A stretch of 64,000 nt of DNA, taken from positions 124,001 to 188,000 of the forward strand of contig NZ_BMWA01000001.1 in the NCBI RefSeq assembly GCF_014650995.1, in the 5' to 3' direction. Under the pieces are notes generated by a model. It made no database searches, was not told the DNA's origin, and worked only from the letters and a program-made list of their open reading frames with translations. The DNA comes from Streptomyces viridiviolaceus (GTDB lineage: Bacteria > Actinomycetota > Actinomycetes > Streptomycetales > Streptomycetaceae). The first letter of the stretch is position 1. Each line of letters begins with the position of its first letter. Below are positions 57,025 to 64,000 of the stretch, piece by piece. Both the position numbers and the translations under genes were made by a program.

Positions 57025-58491
57025 CTATTCGCCCGCGGCGGCGGTGCGGCCGGCGACCCGGCCGAAAGCGAGGGCGTCGGCGATGTGCATGCCGCCGTCC
57101 TTGGCCCAGCTGTAGGTGGAACTGACATTGCCCGCCGCAAGCAGGCCGGGGATCACGGCACCGAACGGGTCGAGCACCCGGGCCCGCTCGTCGCGTCGCG
57201 GGCCGCCGTTGCTCCACGCGACCATCGGGCCCCAGCTGAAGGCGTAGTAGGGCGCCCGGTCGAGCGGTGCGAGAGTCTGTGGGTCGCGGCCGAACTGGTC
57301 GTCCACACCTGCCGCACAGGCGGCGTTCCAGCGCTGCACCGTGGCGAGGAGGGCATGCGGGTCGAGGCCGAGGATGCCTGCGAGATCCTCCAGGGTGTCG
57401 GCCCGGTGAATCCAGCCCTTCTCGATCTCGGCACTGTTGTCGGCGCTCCACTCGTAGCCTTCGACGAGTAGGTTCCAGCCGACCGGGAGCATGTCCCGGC
57501 CGGGTGAGACAGGTCCGGCCAGCCGGGCGTTCTCGTCGAAGATGACGTGCATCGGGCGGACCGGGAACAGCTCGTAGTTGCCGTGCAGCACGGCCTGGCC
57601 GTGGCCGACCTGGGGCTGTTCGTCGGCGAGGCGGGTGCCGTCCTTGCCGATGTAGAGGAAGTTCTTCCCGAGGAAGAACGGGGTGTAGAAGCCGCTCCGG
57701 AAACCAGGGGCGCGCATGCCGGTGACGGTCATCATGTTGTCCATGTGCCACAGGTCGGCGCCGGCCTTCATGGCCATCCGATGGCCGTCGCCGGTCGCCG
57801 CGGGCGTGCCCCAGACGACCGAGTCGGGCAGGCGCAGGTAGTCGCGGACCATCTGCTGGTCGGCCTCGAATCCGCCGGTGGCGAGCACGACACCGCGCCG
57901 GGCGCGGATCCGCAGCGGGCTGCTGTCCGGGCCGGTGGCCAGCACGCCGTGGACGGCGCCGGTGGCGGTGTCCTGCATCAGCTCGCGGGCCGGGGTGGCG
58001 AGCCTCACCTCGATGCCGCGTGCGCGCACGGCCCTGGTGAGCACGTCGTAGAGCAGTCCATCGCCCATCCGGCCCTCGACGCCGAGGTAGCCGCCGAAGG
58101 CATCGCTGCCCTCCAGCTCGGGGTACTCCGGCGGGTACGCGCCGTGGCTGCCAATCTTCGCTCCGAGGCCCTCCAGCCAGGCGGTGTTGCGGTACGTCTC
58201 CTCCGCCCAGACCGTCACGACGGGCTCCGGCAGCGGGTTGTCCCCGCACAGACTGCGCAGATAGACGGCGGCCCGCTCCGGGTCCCGGTTGTCGAACCAG
58301 ATGCCGCCGGAGACCCGGGTGTTGCCACCTTCCAGGCCCTCCTCCATCTTCTCCAGCACGATCACCGACGCGCCGGCGTCGTGCGCCTCGATGGCGGCCG
58401 CGCAGCCGGCCGCGCCGAAGCCCAGCACGACCACATCGGCCTCGATGTCCCATCCGCCCGCGGGGTGGCCGGTCATCTGTGTCGTCGTCAT
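57025..58491 (-). CDS. FAD-dependent oxidoreductase, fumarate reductase/3-ketosteroid dehydrogenase type
   Basis: This is a 488-residue flavoprotein. The N-terminal FAD loop reads VVVLGFGAAGCAAAIEAHDAG, with EGGNTRVSGGIWF after it and a GVVLATGGFEADQQM segment in the middle. The C-terminal FAD contact AAGNVSSTYSWAKDGGMHIA ends a typical FAD_binding_2 domain, with PYYAFSWGP before it. It may dehydrogenate steroid- or succinate-like substrates, but the substrate cannot be read. ATG 58491 follows GAAGAGA and matches the family N-terminus. A deleted paralogue lies immediately upstream on the same strand. Confidence 0.85.
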   Translation of the reverse strand: MTTTQMTGHPAGGWDIEADVVVLGFGAAGCAAAIEAHDAGASVIVLEKMEEGLEGGNTRVSGGIWFDNRDPERAAVYLRSLCGDNPLPEPVVTVWAEETYRNTAWLEGLGAKIGSHGAYPPEYPELEGSDAFGGYLGVEGRMGDGLLYDVLTRAVRARGIEVRLATPARELMQDTATGAVHGVLATGPDSSPLRIRARRGVVLATGGFEADQQMVRDYLRLPDSVVWGTPAATGDGHRMAMKAGADLWHMDNMMTVTGMRAPGFRSGFYTPFFLGKNFLYIGKDGTRLADEQPQVGHGQAVLHGNYELFPVRPMHVIFDENARLAGPVSPGRDMLPVGWNLLVEGYEWSADNSAEIEKGWIHRADTLEDLAGILGLDPHALLATVQRWNAACAAGVDDQFGRDPQTLAPLDRAPYYAFSWGPMVAWSNGGPRRDERARVLDPFGAVIPGLLAAGNVSSTYSWAKDGGMHIADALAFGRVAGRTAAAGE

Positions 58492-58624
58492 CTCTTCTGC
58501 GCTCCTTGTCGGTGCGGTCCTGGTTTCTGTGCCTGCCGTGCGCGGGCTCTGAGGGCCGGCGCACCACAGGCAGGAGAAGTGACGTGCACTCAGCCGTTGC
58601 CGGCCGTCGGCGTACCGTCGCCCG

Positions 58625-58870
58625 TCATGGCACGGGCGGCGCCGCGTAGTAGGGTCCGTCGCTGATTGGGGCAAGGCACGGGTCGGTGAGTGAGGTGTCG
58701 CGGAGGAACTCGCCGCAGCTGTGGAAGGACTCCGGCAGGCTGAGGTCAGGCGCCGCTGCGGGCCACGACCAGGGCTCCCGTGAAGGCACCGGCCCCGGAG
58801 CCGACGACGAGGACGTCGCACTCGCTGTACCGTCCATCGGCCGGCGCGGCCGCTGCCCGGTCAACGACAT
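58625..58870 (-). pseudogene. Internally deleted FAD-dependent oxidoreductase remnant
   Basis: One frame encodes ECDVLVVGSGAGAFTGALVV, an FAD-binding N-terminus of the 3-ketosteroid-dehydrogenase group. It stops at 58746-58748. The adjoining frame then encodes ESFHSCGEFLRD and DPCLAPISDGPYYAAPPV, which is the C-terminal part of the same family. About 450 residues between them are missing. A deletion fused the two ends out of frame. It is 133 bases upstream of the intact related gene. Confidence 0.7.
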
Positions 58871-59553
58871 CGCGTGATCACCATTCCTCCGTTTTTTGCC
58901 GGGACGTAGGGGGACGCGCGCGTGCACGGTCCCGCTTCATCCCGCTCGTCCGACGGGAACCGACGTCCCCGGCCCGCGGTGAGTCGGCCGCACCCTAGGA
59001 CGCCGCCCGTGGCGTGGAGAACACGCAAATCCCGGTCACCGGAACTTCCGTCGCAAACGCCCGAACCGGGCCGTCGGGTCCCGGGGAGCCATCCCCGGCA
59101 CCCGGGCATGCTGACGGCGCGAATCGGCGCTCACGCGGCCATGAACGCGCTGGGCTTCATCGTCCCTCCAGCGGAGGCTCCGCGGTTTGAGATCCCCGAC
59201 ACCGCACCTCATCCGAGGAGCGCCATGGCGGTGAAGCGCGTGTACGCCGACGCGGACGGTGGGGCAGGGGTGAGTGTCTGTTGGACGCGATGAACGTGGC
59301 CACTTGGCGGTCGGCAACCAGCAGGCCGGGACCGCGTGATGGGCTCGTCGATGGCTGGCAACCATCTGCCGCACTCGCGACCACACATCCCCACCCGGCA
59401 GCCGACGTACCACATCACCCAGCAGGCGTTCGCTGCGAGTTGTTCCACCGCTGCCGCTATCAACGTAGATGTCATATGTGTTTACGAGTTGAGAGGCCAT
59501 GGGCAATCTGTAGGGGTCTGATCACCGCGCGTGCGCACCGCCTTGGGGGGCCG
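58871..59553. other. Intergenic region, about 680 bases
   Basis: I see no supported gene. The rightward frame of the restriction-modification gene is open back to about 59281, but there codon composition is poor and no family similarity is seen, so this part is probably non-coding. The promoter of the restriction-modification gene should be in the last 200 bases, where AT-richer DNA (TATCAACGTAGATGTCATAT at about 59458) occurs. Confidence 0.5.
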
Positions 59554-62500
59554 ATGTCACGAGGGGATGCCTGGACAGGAAAAAGCACCACTCGATCGGT
59601 CGCCGAACTCGTCGCACAGTTCGGCCAGGAGGTCAGAGCCAAGTTTCAAGGTCCTGCCGGAGCCGTCAGCGGCAAGGAGGAGAGCCTCACAGCACCGGTG
59701 GAGCACCTGCTGCGCGGCATGGCCTGGCGGCAACGCATGAGACTGATCGCCCACGGTCAGACCCGCGTCAAGCGACTCGGGATTCGGCCCGACTTCGCCA
59801 TCAGCTGCGGGGGGAGGACCATCGGGCACGTGGAGCTGAAGCAGCCGGGCAGAGGGGTCGATCCGCAGAAGTGGTCCGCGAGGAGCCACGACCGCAGGCA
59901 GTGGGAGAAGATCAAAGCGCTCCACAATGTCCTGTACACCGACGGGAACGACTGGGCGGTCTACCGCTTCGGCGTGCAAATCGGCCCTACCGGCCGCCTG
60001 GTGGGAGACCTGAAAAGCGGTAGTCGGCAAGTCGTCGTCGCGGACGACGGGTTCGAGCGTGTCCTCACGCACTTCTTCACGCCGGCGCCTCTCACCCACG
60101 ACAGTATCGACGAACTGGTCAAGCGCATCGCGGGCATCTGTGCCCTGCTGCGCGACGAGGTCACCGAGCGCCTCACTCGCGAGGAACATGGAGAGGCCGA
60201 CGCAGCGTTCTCGATTTTGGCCGGGAACTGGAAGGACCTCCTCTTCCCCGATGCTCGTCCGGCGGAGTTCGCCGACCATTACAGCCAGACGCTGACCTTC
60301 GCCATCCTGTTGGCCCGCCTGGAGCACATCGATCTGGACAAGCTCTCCCTTCCCGATGTCGCGATCCGATTGGGTAAACGGCACTCCTTGATGGGCAAGG
60401 CGCTGGCGGTACTGACGGACGAAGCCCTCGACGATCTGCGAGGGGTCATCGACACGTTGATCGACGTCATATCCGCCGTCGATCCCGAGATGTTCAAGGA
60501 CGAGACCGGAGACGCCTACCTCCACTTGTACGAGGGCTTCCTGAGCGCCTACGACCCGGAACTGCGACGGCGGACAGGGACGTACTACACACCCGGCGAG
60601 GTCGTCCGCTTCATGGTCAGGTTCACCGACGAGGTGCTGCGTGACCGGCTCGGCCAGGAGGACGGGTACGGGAGTGAGGACGTCACCGTGGTCGACCCCG
60701 CCATGGGAACCGGGACCTTCCTCATCAACATCATCGATCATGTCGCCAAGGACCTGTCATTGAAGTACGGCAGGACTCTGAAGTCCGGCCTCCTCCGGGA
60801 GCTTTCGGGGCGGCTCGTCGGTCTGGAGAAACAGACGGGGCCGTACGCTGTGGCCGAGCTCCGTGTACACCACGCCTTCCAGTCCCACGACGCTGATGTC
60901 ACGCGTCACTCACCGAGACTTCTGGTGGCCGACACACTCGATGATCCCTCCGTCGAGCACCACTTGGGCTTGATGTACGAGGCGATCGCCCGGCACCGCC
61001 GTATGGCGAACAAGATCAAGGCAGACGAGAAGGTCATGGTCGTCATCGGTAATCCGCCCTATCTGCGGGGTGCGAAACAGTCAGGCGTCGGACGCTGGGT
61101 CACCGACGGGAACCCGAATGATCAAGGTCCGATCCTCGCCCGTTTCCATCCCGAGGACAACGGGCGCGTCGGATACGCCCTCGACAACCTCTACGTCTAT
61201 TTCTGGGCGTGGTCCACTTGGAAGGTCTTCGACCAGGTGACGGCTTCGGGCACACCCAAGGCACCCAGTGGAGTCGTCGCGCTCATCACCAACTCCGGAT
61301 ACCTGGACAGTGAGGGCGCGGCCGGCATGCGCCACTACTTGCGCGAGGCGGCCGACGAAGGCTGGGTCATCGGTCTCTCCCCCGAAGGCCCCTACTCCGA
61401 CACACGCACCCGGGTCTTCCAGGACGTGAAGCGAGAGGTCTGCATCGCCGTCTTCGTCCGTCGTGGATCTCCCGACCCGAGGAACCCGGCGCGGGTGTGG
61501 CGACTCGACGTACCGGCGGGAACGCGCGAGGAGAAGTTCGGCTGGCTGGAAGGTCTCGGTCTCGAGGGCCACCGGAACGGGACTCGTTGGCAGCTGTGTC
61601 CCGCACAGTGGACGGCTCCCTTTCACGTCACGTCCGCCTCCGAGTGGACAGCCATGCCCGCGGTGGACGCCTTGCTGCCATGGACAAGCTCCGGCAACAC
61701 CAACAACCGCAGTTGGCCCGTCTCACCTAGCCGGGAGGTTCTGGAAAGGCGATGGCGAAGGCTTGTCGAGGCTCCCGCAGAAGCCAAAGCGGCCCTGATG
61801 AAGAGCACTAGAGACCGCCGTCCGGATAAACTGGAACCACCCCTGCCCGGCCAGCAGGAGAAGGGCACTCTCGCCGCGGAAAAGGAGACGGTGCCGGTCA
61901 TCGCCCGGTACGGACGGATGACCTTCGACCGGCAGTACATCATTGCGGACAGGAGAGTGATCGACCGGCCGCGGCCTGCCTTGTGGTTCGCCCACAACGA
62001 CCGTCGTCAGGTCTACCTGTCCGAACTGCACACAGAGTCAAGTCGCCCGGGCCCGGCGGTGAGCTTCACCGCCCTTCTCCCTGACGTTCATCACTTCAAA
62101 GGCACCGAAGGTGGCCGCATCGCGCCCCTCTACCGCCACCCTCACCTGCCGGAACCGAACGTGACGCCCGGACTGCTGCAGTTGCTCACCAAGACACACG
62201 GCGTGACGGTGACCGGCGAAGACCTCTTCGCGTACATCGCGGGCATAGCCGGCCACAGCGGCTACACCCGCCGCTTCGCCGCGTACCTGGCCGAACGTGG
62301 CGCCCGTATCCCGCTGACGCGCGACTCGGCCTTGTGGTCGGAGGTGGTGGAGGTGGGCAGACGTACGGTTTGGATCCACACATACGGCCAGCGCTTCGCT
62401 TCTCACCACCACGACAGCCCACCCGGACCGACCCCAAGGCTGCCGCCCGCAGAGCAACCCGAATGCATCGTCGCGATCGGGGAGAACGAAGGGCTGCCGG

Positions 62501-62934
62501 ACAGCATCTCCTACGACGCGACGACGCAAACCCTCACGGTGGGCACCGGCTCCATACGTCCTGTGACGCCGGAAGTGTGGGACTACCGGATCGGCGGGGT
62601 GCAGGTGATCCGTAAGTGGTTCAGCTTCCGCAAACGCAAGCCGGACGTGGAGCGGCAGACCCCATTGAACGACATTCTGCCTCCGACCTGGCCTTCCCGC
62701 TGGACCCTTGACCTCCTGGACCTCATCAACGCGCTCGGCCTCCTCGTAGCCCTCGAGCCCAGACAGGCCCAGCTCTTGGATGCCGTGAGCAACCGGCCGC
62801 TCATCACCATCGACGATCTCCGCGACGAGGGCATCCTGCCCGTAGCTCCCCACGCGGCCAAGGAGCCGAAGCCGCCACGGAGGTCTCGGCGCACCGCCGG
62901 GCCTGGACAGGAGACCATTGCCCTTCCGAACTGA
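59554..62934 (+). CDS. Single-chain type IIG/ISP-like restriction-modification enzyme
   Basis: This 1126-residue protein combines nuclease, methylase and recognition parts. Residues 60-100 carry a PD-(D/E)XK site: D80 in IRPDFAIS, then E94 and K96 in GHVELKQPG. Residues about 240-340 are a helical connector. The methylase has motif [13 protein letters not shown] (from about 379) and motif IV NPPY at 500-503, so it is an N6-adenine enzyme. The C-terminal ~600 residues are the recognition and ISP-like region. No helicase domain is seen, unlike full type ISP enzymes. ATG 59554 is preceded by GGGGGG. It stands alone and is not part of the DISARM-like operons. Confidence 0.85.
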   Translation: MSRGDAWTGKSTTRSVAELVAQFGQEVRAKFQGPAGAVSGKEESLTAPVEHLLRGMAWRQRMRLIAHGQTRVKRLGIRPDFAISCGGRTIGHVELKQPGRGVDPQKWSARSHDRRQWEKIKALHNVLYTDGNDWAVYRFGVQIGPTGRLVGDLKSGSRQVVVADDGFERVLTHFFTPAPLTHDSIDELVKRIAGICALLRDEVTERLTREEHGEADAAFSILAGNWKDLLFPDARPAEFADHYSQTLTFAILLARLEHIDLDKLSLPDVAIRLGKRHSLMGKALAVLTDEALDDLRGVIDTLIDVISAVDPEMFKDETGDAYLHLYEGFLSAYDPELRRRTGTYYTPGEVVRFMVRFTDEVLRDRLGQEDGYGSEDVTVVDPAMGTGTFLINIIDHVAKDLSLKYGRTLKSGLLRELSGRLVGLEKQTGPYAVAELRVHHAFQSHDADVTRHSPRLLVADTLDDPSVEHHLGLMYEAIARHRRMANKIKADEKVMVVIGNPPYLRGAKQSGVGRWVTDGNPNDQGPILARFHPEDNGRVGYALDNLYVYFWAWSTWKVFDQVTASGTPKAPSGVVALITNSGYLDSEGAAGMRHYLREAADEGWVIGLSPEGPYSDTRTRVFQDVKREVCIAVFVRRGSPDPRNPARVWRLDVPAGTREEKFGWLEGLGLEGHRNGTRWQLCPAQWTAPFHVTSASEWTAMPAVDALLPWTSSGNTNNRSWPVSPSREVLERRWRRLVEAPAEAKAALMKSTRDRRPDKLEPPLPGQQEKGTLAAEKETVPVIARYGRMTFDRQYIIADRRVIDRPRPALWFAHNDRRQVYLSELHTESSRPGPAVSFTALLPDVHHFKGTEGGRIAPLYRHPHLPEPNVTPGLLQLLTKTHGVTVTGEDLFAYIAGIAGHSGYTRRFAAYLAERGARIPLTRDSALWSEVVEVGRRTVWIHTYGQRFASHHHDSPPGPTPRLPPAEQPECIVAIGENEGLPDSISYDATTQTLTVGTGSIRPVTPEVWDYRIGGVQVIRKWFSFRKRKPDVERQTPLNDILPPTWPSRWTLDLLDLINALGLLVALEPRQAQLLDAVSNRPLITIDDLRDEGILPVAPHAAKEPKPPRRSRRTAGPGQETIALPN

Positions 62935-63051
62935 CACCGCACCAGTGTGAGGGCCCGACGCCCGCACCAGCACATCCTGTGCTCGTACGGTGACGCAACG
63001 TACGGGCCATGCCTCTGGAACGCGCCCCCGTACGCCCGTCACCGTGTCCGC

Positions 63052-63522
63052 ATGAGCGCAACCACGCCCCAGCTTCCCGCCGCCGTACGGACGTTCACGC
63101 AGCAGTTGTCGTCCACCCGCCGCGGTGCCCGCCTCGCCCACCTGCTCACCTACGAACAGCTGCGCATCTGGCAGACGCCGCCAGACGTCACCGACCGCGC
63201 GGAGCAGATCGTCGCGGAGCTCGCAGCCAACGCGGCGCTGCACGGCAGGGTCCAGGGCCGCGATTTCCGTCTCACCCTCACTCACGACCCGACTGCCAGC
63301 GTCCTGCGCATCGCGGTCACGGACGCCCGCGGGGACCGCTTGCCGTCACCCGTGACGGACATCGCCACACCGCCGGACGACGAGTCGGGCCGCGGCCTGC
63401 TCCTCGTCACCGCCCTGGCCGATCGCTGGGGCACGGAGCCGTATCCGCCGAGCGGCAAGCCCGCCTGGGCGGAGGTGTCCCACCGGCCGTCGAGCGAAGT
63501 GCAGCCGCGTCCCGCGCGGTGA
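63052..63522 (+). CDS. RsbW/anti-sigma-type ATP-binding protein
   Basis: This is a 156-residue GHKL (HATPase_c) protein of the large Streptomyces anti-sigma/regulatory kinase family. The N box is AEQIVAELAANAALHG, the G1 box is VTDARGD, and the G2-like ESGRGLLLVTALADRWG completes the ATP pocket. Such proteins bind sigma factors or anti-anti-sigma partners, or phosphorylate STAS proteins. No STAS or sigma gene is adjacent. The start is the ATG of MSATTPQLPAAVR. Whether it interacts with the sigma-like protein of the island is unknown. Confidence 0.82.
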   Translation: MSATTPQLPAAVRTFTQQLSSTRRGARLAHLLTYEQLRIWQTPPDVTDRAEQIVAELAANAALHGRVQGRDFRLTLTHDPTASVLRIAVTDARGDRLPSPVTDIATPPDDESGRGLLLVTALADRWGTEPYPPSGKPAWAEVSHRPSSEVQPRPAR

Positions 63523-63617
63523 GACGCCAAGGAGCGGACTTTCGTCGAACTACTGTGCTGTGTAAGTTCACACGTGCATAAAGGTGCTCGTGATGTGCGT
63601 GTGACGGGGGTTACGGC

Positions 63618-64000
63618 ATGGTGGGCCATCGACCAAGTGACTGGCATGTCCTGGATCTGGACAGGGATCCCACCCCCGGTGACCCGGAGCGGGTGCGCAA
63701 ACTGGCGAAGTTCCTGCACGACTTCGCCGACGACGTCTCCGAGGCCTTGCGCCTTGTCAAGGGGATGGCCGGCGAGGGCACGCTGGCGGAGTGGGCGGGC
63801 AAGTCGGCCACCGTGTTCAAGGAGGAGTTCTCCGGGGTCCCGGAGAACTTCCGGAAGCTGAAGAAGTCGTACGAGATGTGCGGCGACGCGCTCACGGACT
63901 ACTGGCCGAAGCTGGAGCGGGCGCAGGCGCTGGCGGACAAGGCGCTGGCCAAGGCGCGCGAGGCCCGCGCCGACCTGTCCTCGGCCCAGTCGCGGCTGTC
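63618..64000 (+). CDS. Start of a type VII secretion-like/polymorphic-toxin protein, cut by the window end
   Basis: The frame opens at ATG 63618 and stays open to the last base (127 codons visible). It begins MVGHRPSDWHVLDLDRDPTP and continues with FADDVSEALRLVKG, EWAGKSATVFKEEF and a helical stretch to RADLSSAQSRL. This is the WXG/ESX-like helical N-terminus of long secreted toxins of Streptomyces (putative T7SS-secreted proteins). The C-terminal toxin domain and any immunity gene lie outside the window. Upstream, AT-richer DNA at about 63540-63600 probably holds the promoter. Confidence 0.7.
   Translation, partial: MVGHRPSDWHVLDLDRDPTPGDPERVRKLAKFLHDFADDVSEALRLVKGMAGEGTLAEWAGKSATVFKEEFSGVPENFRKLKKSYEMCGDALTDYWPKLERAQALADKALAKAREARADLSSAQSRL

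Noticed and set aside
59281..59553. N-terminal extension of the restriction-modification gene by 91 codons
   Set aside because: Codon composition is poor, there is no family similarity, and ATG 59554 has a G-rich ribosome-binding site and the expected N-terminus.

Overview
The window is chromosomal DNA of a Streptomyces-like actinomycete. The DNA is very GC-rich with strong third-position GC. GTG starts are common, one TTG start is likely, many genes overlap by ATGA or GTGA, and the gene content is typical of the genus. From memory (not searched), the left part resembles the S. coelicolor SCO665x-SCO666x neighbourhood.

Layout. 1-3056: the end of a pentose-phosphate/glycolysis operon (opcA, pgi, short-type gnd) closed by a perfect 18-bp hairpin. 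3147-9640: a membrane protein with pentapeptide-like repeats, then a quinate/shikimate utilisation locus (3-dehydroshikimate dehydratase, dehydrogenase, TetR regulator, MFS symporter). 9713-11507: an F420-type oxidase and a serine hydrolase. 11497-18860: a cryptic pyrimidine/pterin-type cluster. It has a GTP cyclohydrolase II homologue with Met120 in place of the usual Tyr, a creatininase-type deformylase candidate, a PTPS/QueD homologue lacking the catalytic Cys and one zinc His, a dehydrogenase, a glycosyltransferase, a methyltransferase, a YbhN-like membrane protein and a CDP-alcohol phosphatidyltransferase. 19039-28496: a secreted penicillin-acylase-type enzyme, a tandem pair of small paralogues, a 52-bp tandem repeat, and a transport locus (MFS, fused oligopeptide-type permease, binding lipoprotein) behind a Zur-like box, then a GNAT and an unknown protein.

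28627-51847 is the most interesting part: a divergent, DISARM-like anti-phage island of about 23 kb. Leftward genes are a sigma-70/coiled-coil fusion, DrmA, DrmB and an SF1 helicase. Rightward genes are a Ser/Thr kinase-helicase-DUF1998 fusion, DrmD and DrmMI. The DISARM phospholipase D gene drmC is absent. The two arms share one 203-bp control region. An unknown protein and a CoiA-like protein with three copies of a repeat follow on the right.

56018-64000 is accessory DNA: a frameshifted VapBC-like pair, an FAD-dependent oxidoreductase beside an internally deleted paralogue, a single-chain type IIG/ISP-like restriction-modification enzyme, an RsbW-like ATPase, and the start of a type VII-like or polymorphic-toxin protein that runs off the window.

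Inference: the island could work as methylation-based self/non-self discrimination (DrmMI) coupled to several helicase engines, with a kinase and a dedicated sigma factor as regulatory layers not found in described DISARM operons.
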